Shown: positions 26,436 to 35,640 of the stretch, piece by piece
How positions within the stretch are numbered: the stretch's first letter is position 1
How the letters are laid out: each line of letters starts with the position of its first letter
Assembly: GCA_934433135.1 (NCBI GenBank)
Contig: CAKRZO010000024.1
Span: 1 to 57,277, forward strand
DNA: 57,277 bases
Reading direction: 5' to 3'
Origin: an uncultured Acetatifactor sp.
GTDB taxonomy: Bacteria > Bacillota > Clostridia > Lachnospirales > Lachnospiraceae
The notes under the pieces: model-generated
The model's input: the letters and a program-made list of their open reading frames with translations, nothing else
Databases searched by the model: none
Told to the model about the DNA's origin: nothing
Made by a program: the position numbers and the translations under genes

Positions 26436-27896
26436 ATGAATATGGAAAAATTTACGCTGCAGAGTTCTCTGGAGGCCAATTACCTGAACATTGTTCTGGA
26501 GGAACCTGTTTTGCTGGACGGAACAGCCATCCGGGTCATCCAGCAGGACTGCCCGGAATTCCTGATTCCGTTTCGCATAACAAGCATGAACAATTCGGTT
26601 ATGCTGAAATATAAGTTATTAAATACGGTTGCCATTGAATATGCCAATATGACGTTGCCGAAAAGTTCTTTCCTCCGTTTATATAAGAATCTGCTGATTC
26701 CTTTTGTAAAGGGCAGCGACTGGTTTTTGGATTACCACCATTTCTGTGTGGATGCCAAATATGTTTTCCTGGAAAGGGAGACGGGAAAGGTATTCTTTAT
26801 CTACGTTCCGGAAGCTTCCTATTCCCAGACTGATGGGGAAATCCTGGACTTTTTCAAAAAGGTATTTACCAATACCACGATTACGGATGATAAGGAATTC
26901 CAGGTTACTTTATTTAAATACTTCTCCGGAAACGCCATTACACTGACCGGTCTGTATCAGATTCTGACAGCGGAAGAAGGAAAAGGGATGCCGGCTGCAA
27001 AAGCAGTACAATCCCGTCCCGTTGAGACGTTCAGCGGATTCGGCGGACAGCCGGGCGTAAGCGGTCAGACCGGCAGAAAGCCGGAAGAGGCGATGGCATC
27101 CGGACAGCCTGCAGATATAGGTAAAAGGCCGCAGGAAGATGCCGGAAAGGCACAGAAGGATGTTATGAAATCCCTTGACAGTTTTGTCAAACCCCTCAAG
27201 GAAGCCGTCAAGCCCGCGAAGGAAGTACCGCCGGTGCCGGAAACCAAACCGGCAACGGAAGATCTCTTTGATTCCGATGACGAAGTCATGAAAGCATTGT
27301 TCGGAGAGAAGAAAAAAGGAAAGAGCGAGTCTCCCAAAGCGGCTAAGAAACAGGGAATGTTCCAGAATCTTTTTGCTTCTTCCCATAAAAAGGATGTTCC
27401 GAAGGAAGCCAAAAGCCTGGTGCCTTCCGAACCCGTATCCGCCCGGAAAACACCGGAGACACCGAAGGCAGCGCCGAAAGCGGATCCTTTCCGGTATGGG
27501 TATGTGGAAGCTCCGGTCTATGAAAAAACCGAAATTGCAGGAGATGATTTCCTTTTCGGCCATGCGGCTTATCTGGAACTGATACAATCTCCTTTGTCCG
27601 GTGCCATGCCGAAAATCAGTCTCGGGTTTGATGCGCCATATATTACCATCGGCAGACTTTCCACCGATGAGGTCAAGCCGGATGTGGCCTTCCCGTCTTC
27701 TTTTAAGAAGATCAGCAGGCAACATGCCAGAATCCAGAAGGAAGGCGATACCTACTTCATAATTGATTTAGGCTCCCTTAACCGTACCTATATAAACGGT
27801 CAGGCGCTTGTTCCCAATCAGCCGTATCCGCTGACAGACGGAGCAGAACTGACTTTCTCGGAAGCCAATCCCGTAAAGTACCGGGTGCATTTATAA
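26436..27896 (+). CDS. FHA-domain protein (DUF6382-like N-terminus)
   Basis: 486 residues. The N-terminal 175 residues are a globular domain like that of DUF6382 proteins found beside bacterial kinases. A linker of about 190 residues rich in Pro, Lys and Ala follows. The C-terminal FHA domain (about 385-480) shows all the phosphothreonine-binding landmarks: ITIGR, ISRQHARI and DLGSLNRTYING. It should bind phosphothreonine made by the kinase encoded at 29513 and so links kinase output to the pilus machine. No membrane segment. The start is uncertain: ATG at 26436 has only GGAG about 15 bases away. Confidence 0.88.
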   Translation: MNMEKFTLQSSLEANYLNIVLEEPVLLDGTAIRVIQQDCPEFLIPFRITSMNNSVMLKYKLLNTVAIEYANMTLPKSSFLRLYKNLLIPFVKGSDWFLDYHHFCVDAKYVFLERETGKVFFIYVPEASYSQTDGEILDFFKKVFTNTTITDDKEFQVTLFKYFSGNAITLTGLYQILTAEEGKGMPAAKAVQSRPVETFSGFGGQPGVSGQTGRKPEEAMASGQPADIGKRPQEDAGKAQKDVMKSLDSFVKPLKEAVKPAKEVPPVPETKPATEDLFDSDDEVMKALFGEKKKGKSESPKAAKKQGMFQNLFASSHKKDVPKEAKSLVPSEPVSARKTPETPKAAPKADPFRYGYVEAPVYEKTEIAGDDFLFGHAAYLELIQSPLSGAMPKISLGFDAPYITIGRLSTDEVKPDVAFPSSFKKISRQHARIQKEGDTYFIIDLGSLNRTYINGQALVPNQPYPLTDGAELTFSEANPVKYRVHL

Positions 27897-27928
27897 ATGC
27901 AGCGGATGTCCGGTACGAACCTATAAAT

Positions 27929-28771
27929 ATGATAAATAACAGACAAAAAAGAAAAAACAGAGAAAACGGCGGCTGCGCCACGGACATCGGCAACTGTGCC
28001 GAGGTCAATCAGGACAGAATCTTGCTGCGCACCTTTCGAAAAGAAGAAAAGGCGCCTTCCATCACACTTGGTATCGTCTGTGACGGAGTCGGAGGGCTGG
28101 AACATGGGGAAATTGCTTCGGAAAGGATTGTCTCCATGGCAGAAGAGTGGTTTGAGAATCTGACGGCATGGGTGGATCCTGCCGCAGCAGAGCCGGCGCT
28201 TCTCTTTTCCCATTTCAAAGACGCGGCGGAGGAATGGAATGAATCTTTGTTCGACTTCTGCCGGGAACAGGGGATCCGAACCGGGACTACCATGTCGGCT
28301 GTCCTGGCGGTTCGGGAATGCTTTTATCTTGTTCATGTAGGAGACAGCAGAATCTACCGCTATCGTGAGACGGTCGGACAGCTGGAACAGCTGACGGAAG
28401 ATGACAGTGTCGCAAAAATGAAAAACGGCCGCATGAAGAATTACTTAAGCCGCTATGTCGGACAGCAGCCGGATTTTTTATACCATACGCTGCAGGGAAA
28501 ACTGAAAGAAGGCGACCTTCTGATTTTCTGCACAGACGGTGCATACTCTCTGCTGCAGGATAATGATATCCGTCTTTTACAGGATAACATTATCCTACAA
28601 AAGGATAGCATTATCCTACAAAAGGATAACATTATCCTAAAAAAGGATAATGGGAAGAAAAAAGAGAATGCAGATTGTTCTGTGCTGTGCGCAGACCTTC
28701 TGCAGGAATTAAAGCAGCGAGGCGGTACGGATAATCTGTCCTTAGGTGTTCTTTGGGCAGAGCCGCTATAA
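27929..28771 (+). CDS. PP2C-type Ser/Thr protein phosphatase
   Basis: 280 residues with the metal-binding motifs of PPM phosphatases: NQDRILL, VCDGVGGLEHGE, GTTMSAVLAV, VGDSRIYRYR, FCTDGAYSLL and GGTDNLSLGVL. It is soluble. Near residues 210-242 an in-frame tandem repeat adds DNIILQK-type heptads between the TDG and TDN motifs, where the family has a flap region. It opposes the kinase at 29513. The last 6 bases overlap the convergent gene at 28766. Confidence 0.92.
   Translation: MINNRQKRKNRENGGCATDIGNCAEVNQDRILLRTFRKEEKAPSITLGIVCDGVGGLEHGEIASERIVSMAEEWFENLTAWVDPAAAEPALLFSHFKDAAEEWNESLFDFCREQGIRTGTTMSAVLAVRECFYLVHVGDSRIYRYRETVGQLEQLTEDDSVAKMKNGRMKNYLSRYVGQQPDFLYHTLQGKLKEGDLLIFCTDGAYSLLQDNDIRLLQDNIILQKDSIILQKDNIILKKDNGKKKENADCSVLCADLLQELKQRGGTDNLSLGVLWAEPL
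28581..28650 (+). repeat. 21-bp tandem repeat inside the PP2C gene
   Basis: Three full units and one partial unit: 28581-28601, 28602-28622, 28623-28643, 28644-28650. Each unit contains AGGATAAC ATTATCCT, a 16-bp palindrome-like hairpin. The unit length is a multiple of three, so copy-number change adds or removes seven residues and leaves the frame intact. Confidence 0.9.
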
Positions 28772-29263
28772 GGCGGTCGGGACAGAACCGCGCAGCAGAT
28801 GCAGAATCCCGAAAATAACCGCAAGCAGAGCAAAAATAAGCAGATTCTGAAACAGAGAAAACATAAGACTTTTGAAAAAATTCCTCTTTCGCGGCCCGCG
28901 ATACAGGATAAAGAAAAGTTTCAGACCCTCATAAAGCAGAACAGAAGCAAAGTAAGCTTTCCAGGAAAAAGACCATAGAATGGCAATCAGTGACAAAGCC
29001 GGAAAAAGGAAACATTCCGGGAAAATGTCCAAAAAAGGAATCGCCGCTTTACAGTTTCGGCATCGTCCGCAATTTTTCAGATAAGAAAAAATCGGGATCT
29101 GCTCTTTTAAGGGAATGGTGTAGCCGCAGGCAGGACAGAAGCAGTCCCGTGTTAAAACAGACCGTTCGCTTCCCCGAAGCAGCCTGGAAATGTCGGTGGT
29201 TGCATAGGCACCGATGAAATAAAAAGCCAAAAATAAGGCGGCATAAGCAATTGTGGTTTGCAT
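28766..29263 (-). CDS. prepilin-peptidase N-terminal (Cys-rich) domain protein
   Basis: 165 residues. A membrane segment, then CPACGYTIPLKEQIPIFSYL and GRCRNCKAAIPF, matching the zinc-binding N-terminal domain of bifunctional type IV prepilin peptidases (PilD/GspO), followed by two or three membrane segments. The A24 catalytic Asp motifs are absent, so it cannot cleave prepilins by itself. The catalytic half exists separately at 24322-24987. It is the only gene of the cluster on the minus strand. Confidence 0.8.
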   Translation of the reverse strand: MQTTIAYAALFLAFYFIGAYATTDISRLLRGSERSVLTRDCFCPACGYTIPLKEQIPIFSYLKNCGRCRNCKAAIPFLDIFPECFLFPALSLIAILWSFSWKAYFASVLLYEGLKLFFILYRGPRKRNFFKSLMFSLFQNLLIFALLAVIFGILHLLRGSVPTAL

Positions 29264-29359
29264 TTGGAATTTCCTTTCCGGATAACGATCTTTATGAGAA
29301 AATTATAGCGGGTTTTCTTCCTTTTTACAAGAGAGTTATCTTGAAAGTTCCGTGGTTTA

Positions 29360-29470
29360 AAGTTCCGGGCAGCCTCATGTGGATCCATTCGGGGACGCTT
29401 TCGCTCAATAAGAAAGCGCAGCGGTTCTTAAATGCCCCTCATCGGATTCCGCATGAGGTTACCCTGGTAG
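29360..29470. repeat. family A palindromic repeat, copy 4 (diverged)
   Basis: Reverse orientation: CAGCCTCATGTGGATCCATT, then GGGGACGCTTTCGCTCAATA, then CCCCTCATCGGATTCCGCAT. The same motif order as copy 3 but with more changes and a longer centre. It lies in the divergent gap before the kinase gene. Confidence 0.7.
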
Positions 29471-29512
29471 CAATGTAGCAATGGAAGATAAGAAGAGATA
29501 AGGACAGGATCA

Positions 29513-31786
29513 ATGGAACAGGCAGAGTACTATCAGAGCAGGGAGGACTTCCTTGCGAAGTTATCCGAGAATTATGATCAGATTCACCCCATCAATGCAG
29601 GCGGGGGCGGCATTATTTATGCCGGTATCCATAAAAGACTGAACCGTAAGGTCGTCTTAAAGAAAATCAAGGCCGATAAACTGAGTGTTATCGGCCGTAA
29701 TCGCGAAATGCAGATTCTGATGAATCTGAAACATACGTATCTTCCGGCAATTCTGGATTTCTGGTCTTACGGGGATGAAGTGTATACGGTCATGGAGTTC
29801 ATTGAAGGGAAGTCCTTTCAGGAGCTTTTGGACGAAGGGCGTACCTTTTCCGAAAAGGAGGTGCAGCGTTATACCAGGCAGCTTTTGGAAGTGTTGGAAT
29901 ATCTCCATGCCGCCAAAATCATTCACAGTGATATCAAGCCAGCCAATCTGATGCTGACGCCGGAAGATCAGATCTGTCTGATTGACTTTAATGTCTCTCT
30001 GTCTTCCGATGGAGAAGAGGAAGGTATCGGCTATTCCCCCGGGTATTCCCCGGTGGAGCAGTATCTGCAGATAGAACTGCGTAAACTACATAAGCAGAAT
30101 GATCTGCAGAACAGTAATCCTGCCGCAAAAGCAGGCAACCGTACGGATAAAGCCGCTGATATAGTGCAGAGAAAAACGGGGGCTGGACAGGCGAATTTTA
30201 TTACCCAGGCAGATACAGATGTCACGCAGGTGGATTCCGATGCGGCACATATGGATGCAGGTATTACCCAGGTAGATTCCGGTGCTATACAGGCAGATAT
30301 TGCTACCTTTCAGAGAGAAAACATAAACCCGGCGCAAAGCAAAATTTCGGCTGCAAATTCACCAACATCGGCACAGCCTATACCGGATAATCCAATTTTC
30401 TGGCAGATGTTGCAAAAATATAAAAAATACACCCGGGTTGATGAGCGCAGTGACATTTACAGTGCCTTTGCCACGATGTATGCGATTTTTACCGGCCACA
30501 GACCGGCTCTGTGTTATGAAGAGCTTGTCCCTGTGGAGAAATATGTTCCTTCGGTCAGTGATTCCTTTGCACAAATCCTGCATAAAGGGCTGAAGCAAGA
30601 TCCCGGACAGCGTTACCAGAGTGCGGCAGCAGCCCTGCAGGCAATGAAGCAGCTTGCCAAATCTTCGAAACGCTACAAGCGATTACTGTACCGCCAGGAT
30701 CTTTTCTGGCTTGTATGGGTGTTTGTCTTTGCAGGAAGCGCGGCTGCAGCTTTTGGTGGATGGCGCATGCGTAATACCGAAAACTTTTATGCCGGTCTGC
30801 AGGAAGCTTCCGGCTATTATGAGAATGCTGCATATGAGGATGCCCTTGCCTTCCTGCAGAAAGAAATTTTACCGCGAAAGACGTATCAAAAAGAAGAGGA
30901 CTTTTCACAGGTCTATTATCTGGAAGGCTGCTGTTACCTGGAAGAAGGAAGTCCGCAGGAAGCCGCTGACAGCTTCCGCAAAGCGATTCTTTTGGAAAGT
31001 TCGGTTCCGGACTATTATTGTGACTACGGAATTGCCCTTGCCCGGTGCGGAGAATTAGACAAAGCCGAAGAGTGCCTTTTACAGGCGCAGGCAAAAGGCA
31101 TGGAAGACCGGAATGGTCTGCTGCTGCAGGGCGAAATTGCGTTTTTAAAAGGCGATGCCGAAAAAGCCTGCAGTCTTTTTAAGGAATGCATTACCTTGGC
31201 CAAAGCAGAAAACACTCCGGATTCGTCCCTGCTTCTGAGGGCTTATTTAGAGCTGGATGAAGCAATGAATACCGACAAGGAAGAGCAGACGCTCAAAAAC
31301 CGAATTGCGCTTTTGGAAGAAGGCCTTTCGGACTTAAATGGCGGAAATGCTTACCGGATTCGGGAACGCCTGATTCAGGCTTACAGCGACTGCAGTAATG
31401 TTACCGGGGACAGTACTTATGCACACAAAGCCATTGATCTTTTGGAGGAAGCGCTGCAAAGCGGATATGCTTCCCTGGCACAGTGGCTGAACAAAGCGGT
31501 TCTGCAGCAAAGTATCGGTGAGTACGAAGAAGCTGCCGCGACCCTTACCAAAGCTGCGGAGGCTTACCCGGATAATTACCTGGTAGCGAAGCGCCTTGCT
31601 TTTCTGGAACTGGATGTTCAGTCCCATACCAAAAAAGAGAACAGGGATTATTCCCTTTTTCAAAAATATTATGCCGAATGCAAGGACCTTTATGATAAGG
31701 CAGGAGAAGCCAAAGAACAGGATCAGGAAATGGATTACCTGATACAGCTTTATAACGAACTGGCTTCTTTCGGACTGGTAGAATAA
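29513..31786 (+). CDS. membrane Ser/Thr protein kinase with extracytoplasmic TPRs
   Basis: 757 residues. The kinase domain covers about 20-375: a Gly-rich loop (NAGGGGIIYAG), Lys in KVVLKKI, the catalytic loop HSDIKPANLML (His-Ser-Asp instead of His-Arg-Asp) and the metal motif DFN instead of DFG. An insert of about 120 residues (about 185-305) with degenerate TQVDSD-like repeats splits the domain before DERSDIYS. One membrane segment follows (about 397-417), then some eight TPR-like helix pairs predicted outside the cell. It phosphorylates Ser/Thr on partners such as the FHA and VWA proteins. It starts at ATG 29513 after AAGGACAGG. The stop TAA is also the start of a family C repeat. Confidence 0.9.
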   Translation: MEQAEYYQSREDFLAKLSENYDQIHPINAGGGGIIYAGIHKRLNRKVVLKKIKADKLSVIGRNREMQILMNLKHTYLPAILDFWSYGDEVYTVMEFIEGKSFQELLDEGRTFSEKEVQRYTRQLLEVLEYLHAAKIIHSDIKPANLMLTPEDQICLIDFNVSLSSDGEEEGIGYSPGYSPVEQYLQIELRKLHKQNDLQNSNPAAKAGNRTDKAADIVQRKTGAGQANFITQADTDVTQVDSDAAHMDAGITQVDSGAIQADIATFQRENINPAQSKISAANSPTSAQPIPDNPIFWQMLQKYKKYTRVDERSDIYSAFATMYAIFTGHRPALCYEELVPVEKYVPSVSDSFAQILHKGLKQDPGQRYQSAAAALQAMKQLAKSSKRYKRLLYRQDLFWLVWVFVFAGSAAAAFGGWRMRNTENFYAGLQEASGYYENAAYEDALAFLQKEILPRKTYQKEEDFSQVYYLEGCCYLEEGSPQEAADSFRKAILLESSVPDYYCDYGIALARCGELDKAEECLLQAQAKGMEDRNGLLLQGEIAFLKGDAEKACSLFKECITLAKAENTPDSSLLLRAYLELDEAMNTDKEEQTLKNRIALLEEGLSDLNGGNAYRIRERLIQAYSDCSNVTGDSTYAHKAIDLLEEALQSGYASLAQWLNKAVLQQSIGEYEEAAATLTKAAEAYPDNYLVAKRLAFLELDVQSHTKKENRDYSLFQKYYAECKDLYDKAGEAKEQDQEMDYLIQLYNELASFGLVE

Positions 31787-31827
31787 TCAGATTCCTCCGA
31801 CGCCAAAGCGCCTGCGGAATCTGATTA
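31784..31827. repeat. family C hairpin repeat, copy 3 (perfect)
   Basis: TAATCAGATTCC (31784-31795) and GGAATCTGATTA (31816-31827) are perfect complements, with an inner CGCCAAAGCG stem. The first three bases are the stop codon of the kinase gene. Confidence 0.85.
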
Positions 31828-31881
31828 AGAAAAAGTAAGATAGAAAGTAGGAAGACAGAAGACAGGAGAGGATTTGCCGCT

Positions 31882-32016
31882 ATGGGAGAGATTCTTTTTT
31901 ATGCAGGCCTTGGAGGAATGGGCCTGTGCATGGTTTTACTTTTGCTGATGATTCCGCTTTTTCGGAAACAGAGAAGCAGAATGTTAAAAAGGATAGAGGA
32001 AGGACAGGAAGAATGA
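31882..32016 (+). CDS. 44-residue single-span membrane peptide
   Basis: The frame ATGGGAGAG...GAATGA encodes a peptide beginning MGEILFYAGLGGMGLC, with one membrane helix (about 4-26), then a strongly basic segment (FRKQRSRMLKR) and an acidic end. AGGAGAGG lies ten bases upstream. Its stop overlaps the next start (ATGA at 32013-32016), so the two are translationally coupled. The size and topology resemble small regulatory or assembly peptides of secretion machines. No known family is recognised. Confidence 0.75.
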   Translation: MGEILFYAGLGGMGLCMVLLLLMIPLFRKQRSRMLKRIEEGQEE

Positions 32017-33485
32017 GCGCTTTATGGAAAAAACACAAGTTATTGTTAATCGGTCTTCCCTGCGTTTTACTGGCAGCCGGAATTGCTTTCGGAGCTTTTC
32101 GCTTTAAGCTGCATCTGGATGTAAAAGCCGCCATGGACGCAGGAGACCACTATCTGAAGGATCTGGACTACGAACAGGCCATTGCCAGTTATCAACAGGT
32201 GCTTGAGATCGATGAAAACAATAAGGAAGGCAATCGGAAGCTGGCGGAAGCCTATGATGCCAACCAGATGCCGGATTATGCAGAGGCTATTTACCGGAAA
32301 ATGATTTCCGCAGACAGCACGGATCCGGAATATTACGAAAAACTGGCGGAACTTTACATGCGACAGGACCAACTGGAAGAGGCAAAAGCCTTGTTGGAAG
32401 AAGCCAGGCAGAATGCTCCCAGCCAGACCATCGATGAGCTGTACCACGTGACCAGACCCGATGCGCCGGTTGCCGATCATGACCAGGGCGACTACACAGA
32501 CCGGATTGCGGTTACCCTTACTTCCTCCGAACCGGGAGACCTTATTTATTATACACTGGACGGGCAAGAACCGGATACTGCTTCTTCGATTTATGATCGT
32601 CCGATTATCCTTGCCAATGGCAAGACTACATTAAAAGCCATGGTTAGGAACGCTTCCGGATACCAGAGTGATATTGCGGTCTACGAATATGATATTCAGA
32701 TCCGGGATATTCTGGTGGAGTTAAAGGAGCCGTTAATTGAGCAAATTATCAGGGAACGCCTGCAGATACCGGATTCCCGTCCGATTTATAACGATGATAT
32801 CGAACAAATTACCGAATTGTATATTGTAGGGGAAAACATCGGAAGCAGTGAAGATTCTTCCCGCATCTATTTTAAGGAAGGTTCTTATACCGTAGACGGA
32901 ACGGAATATTCTGCTTACGGAAACGGTCAGATTACCACTTTGGATGACCTTGTTTACATGCCTTTTCTGGAAACCGTGGTGGCTGTCTACCAGCCGGGAC
33001 TGGATATCCGCGCTCTGGCGCAGTGTGAGTCGATTGTCAATCTGTCTCTGGCAGGAGATGAGCTGACCAATTCCGATCTGTCTGTGATTGCCGGTATGAA
33101 AAATCTGAAAAAATGCAATCTCGGATGGAACAGCATCGAAAATCTGACTGCTTTTTCCGGAATGACCGGTCTTACGTCCCTCGGACTTTGGAACAATCAT
33201 ATTAAAGATATCCAGGCGCTTTCGTCCCTTACGGCTCTGGAATACCTTGATTTTTCTGCCAACGAAGTGACGGATTTAAGCCCGGTAAGCGGACTGACTG
33301 CCTTAAAACAATTATGGTTTTATGACAATCAGGTCAAGGATATTTCACCCCTTAAAAATCTTTCGGCGCTTTCCGTACTGATGCTTCGGAATAATCCCAT
33401 TGAAAATCCGGAAGAAATAAAAAGCATCTATCCGCACCTTACCAAACTGGATGTGGATTTACTCAATCTGGGAGGTGACAGATAA
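32013..33485 (+). CDS. membrane protein with TPR, chitobiase-like and leucine-rich repeat domains
   Basis: 490 residues: one N-terminal membrane anchor (about 9-28), two to three TPRs (about 38-140), a small beta domain of the chitobiase/beta-hexosaminidase C-terminal type (DLIYYTLDGQEPDTASSIYD, about 175-235), then SDS22-like leucine-rich repeats (about 330-480: LTSLGLWNNHIKDIQALSSL, ALEYLDFSANEVTDLSPVSG). The start at 32013 follows GAGGAAGGACAGG. All the domains after the anchor should face outward. It looks like an adhesion or ligand-binding protein coupled to the kinase and VWA genes. Confidence 0.85.
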   Translation: MSALWKKHKLLLIGLPCVLLAAGIAFGAFRFKLHLDVKAAMDAGDHYLKDLDYEQAIASYQQVLEIDENNKEGNRKLAEAYDANQMPDYAEAIYRKMISADSTDPEYYEKLAELYMRQDQLEEAKALLEEARQNAPSQTIDELYHVTRPDAPVADHDQGDYTDRIAVTLTSSEPGDLIYYTLDGQEPDTASSIYDRPIILANGKTTLKAMVRNASGYQSDIAVYEYDIQIRDILVELKEPLIEQIIRERLQIPDSRPIYNDDIEQITELYIVGENIGSSEDSSRIYFKEGSYTVDGTEYSAYGNGQITTLDDLVYMPFLETVVAVYQPGLDIRALAQCESIVNLSLAGDELTNSDLSVIAGMKNLKKCNLGWNSIENLTAFSGMTGLTSLGLWNNHIKDIQALSSLTALEYLDFSANEVTDLSPVSGLTALKQLWFYDNQVKDISPLKNLSALSVLMLRNNPIENPEEIKSIYPHLTKLDVDLLNLGGDR

Positions 33486-35638
33486 TGAAAGCCAAAAAAA
33501 GCAAACGAATCCTGATTCCTTTCATCCTTGTTCTGATTCTTGCCATCGTCATTGCCGTTTTCGTATTTTTGCGGATTCGGACCGCCAACACCCTGGTGGG
33601 GCAGCAAAATTACGTGGCATCCAAGTTAATTGAACTCGGCGATTATGAACAGGGAAGATCTCTTGCTGCAGAAAGCGAACAGATCAAGGAAAATCCCATA
33701 TCCCGTCAGCTGATGGTAATCGCCGCGGGATATCAGACGGATTTTGCATCCGGCATCCGCTATGCACAGTCTTACCTTACGAAAAAGGAAGATGCCCTTC
33801 TGCAGGAACTGTCCGATTTTTACGATGAATGCCTGAAGGAACAGGAAGCAACTTCCGAGCTGACCGATTCCATGCGCAAAAAGTTGCTGCAATACCTTTT
33901 GCAGGTACAAAACAGCATTTCCGTCAAAAAGAACAGTGACGGCATTCAGGCCATGCTGGAAATGATGTCCACGGAACGAACCGGTTTATCAAGCGGGACC
34001 ATGCTCCTTCTGCAGGAAGATTCTTCTGCAGTTTCCGAAAAAGTACAGGCGGTCTATGCCATTTCCACGGGAGATTACCAACAGGCTTTTGAGAAGGCGC
34101 AGAAACTGTTTCAGAAAAACAACTCCTTTGCACACAGGGCGCTTCTGGCCAATCTGACCGCACAGCACGGAAGCTATTTGCAGGACGATGAAAAAGCCGC
34201 AACTCTTATGGAAGAGCAGGACCGGCTTTACCAGAAGCAATATGAACTGCAGCAGGAATTGGAACAGGCCTCCAACGAAAAGAAAAAGCAAAAACTGGAG
34301 CGGCAGATTCAGGATATCGAAAAGCAGATCGAAGACTGCCGCAGGGAAATGGAACAGATCCCCGTACAGAAGGCCATCAACTTTATCGAAACCACCACTC
34401 CCATTACGGAAAGAAGTACGGTGGCTTATAAAATCGAGCTTTCCCAGCTTTATTATCAGGCCGGAAAAGAAGACAAAGCAACCGATCTGGTGTCCGACGT
34501 TCTGAAGAAAGCAGACGATTCCGAAGAAACGGCCGGAATTTTACTGAATGATTTTATCAAAGCTTACTTAAAGCTGAATGGCAAAGAAGAGAAGACACCC
34601 TACGACGAAGAAAACGACCATCTGACGCCCCTTACCTATAACCGGCTTGCCGATCTGCTGAATTTTACGGCCACAGGCGATTCCTATGAAAGTACCTCTT
34701 ATTACGACTTCCTGCTTGCGCTTGTGGACCGGATTTACAACGGCTTGATTATCCGCAGCATTAACACTTCCGATTTCCCCACGGTTCGCGTTACCGTAAA
34801 TGTTGCCGTGGAGTTGGAAGAGAAGTTAAAAGCCCGGAATTTCGGCCTTTCCGATATGGGAACCAAGGTATCCGAATTTACCCTGCTTGACGAAGCGGAT
34901 CTGCCGGATTCCGATATGTCGGTGGTTCTGGTTGTTGACCGGAGCGGCAGTATGGACGGCACTCCCATGGACGATACAAAAAAAGCCGTTTCGAACTTTG
35001 TAAAAAGCATGGACGGCAGTGTGCGTACAGGACTTGTGGTTTTTGATGATGTTGCCCAGCTGCTCTGTCCCGTCTCAGAAAATAAGACGCCGCTCCTTAA
35101 GAGCATGAACGAAGTTTACGCAGACGGCGGAACCAGCATTTATTCCGGCCTTTCCATGGCTTCGGATGCTTTATCCGAAGAAGAAGGCAAGAAGGTTGTG
35201 ATTCTGCTTTCCGATGGTGAGGATGGAGACGCCGGCAGAATTGAGGAAGTGCTCACCGCTTTAAAACAAAACAATATTTATGTGTATTCCATTGGCTTCG
35301 GCGGTGCCGATACAGAATATCTGAGCTATATAGCCAGCCGATGCGGCGGAAAATTCTTACAGGCCGATTCCAGTAAAGTCTTAGGCGAGATCTATCGTTC
35401 CATCGGAAACTATATGGACAACGATTATGTTCTGGAATTTACGGCGGGTACCCAGACAGAGGATTTCTCCCGCTTTTTAGAAATTACTTCCGACATTAAC
35501 GATGCCATTGCGGATGAGGACTACCATGTCGGCGTTCCTTATGACGAGATTCTGGAAGAAGATACGCAGACCTCGCTTGCCGATTATTACAGACAGATCG
35601 GCGGATCTTCTGACCATACAGCTACAGGAGGAGAATAA
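33485..35638 (+). CDS. membrane-anchored VWA-domain protein with coiled coil
   Basis: 717 residues. One membrane anchor (about 9-30), a TPR-like helical region (about 40-230), a Glu/Gln-rich coiled coil (about 235-300), a further helical region and a VWA domain (about 475-660) with a MIDAS: VVDRSGSMDG, the Thr of GGTS and the Asp of LLSDGEDGD. MIDAS proteins bind ligands through a divalent metal and often serve as pilus-tip or chaperone-like adhesins. GGGAGGTG precedes the ATG, which overlaps the previous stop by one base. Confidence 0.9.
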   Translation: MKAKKSKRILIPFILVLILAIVIAVFVFLRIRTANTLVGQQNYVASKLIELGDYEQGRSLAAESEQIKENPISRQLMVIAAGYQTDFASGIRYAQSYLTKKEDALLQELSDFYDECLKEQEATSELTDSMRKKLLQYLLQVQNSISVKKNSDGIQAMLEMMSTERTGLSSGTMLLLQEDSSAVSEKVQAVYAISTGDYQQAFEKAQKLFQKNNSFAHRALLANLTAQHGSYLQDDEKAATLMEEQDRLYQKQYELQQELEQASNEKKKQKLERQIQDIEKQIEDCRREMEQIPVQKAINFIETTTPITERSTVAYKIELSQLYYQAGKEDKATDLVSDVLKKADDSEETAGILLNDFIKAYLKLNGKEEKTPYDEENDHLTPLTYNRLADLLNFTATGDSYESTSYYDFLLALVDRIYNGLIIRSINTSDFPTVRVTVNVAVELEEKLKARNFGLSDMGTKVSEFTLLDEADLPDSDMSVVLVVDRSGSMDGTPMDDTKKAVSNFVKSMDGSVRTGLVVFDDVAQLLCPVSENKTPLLKSMNEVYADGGTSIYSGLSMASDALSEEEGKKVVILLSDGEDGDAGRIEEVLTALKQNNIYVYSIGFGGADTEYLSYIASRCGGKFLQADSSKVLGEIYRSIGNYMDNDYVLEFTAGTQTEDFSRFLEITSDINDAIADEDYHVGVPYDEILEEDTQTSLADYYRQIGGSSDHTATGGE

Positions 35639-35640
35639 TT

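Noticed and set aside
26910..27725. Long open frame on the minus strand opposite the FHA gene
   Set aside because: It is a shadow of the FHA gene: no ribosome site, Cys/Arg/Phe-rich composition and no family resemblance, while the plus strand has clear FHA motifs.
28581..28650. Possible short CRISPR array
   Set aside because: The units are contiguous without unique spacers and lie in frame inside a coding gene; no cas genes are in the window.
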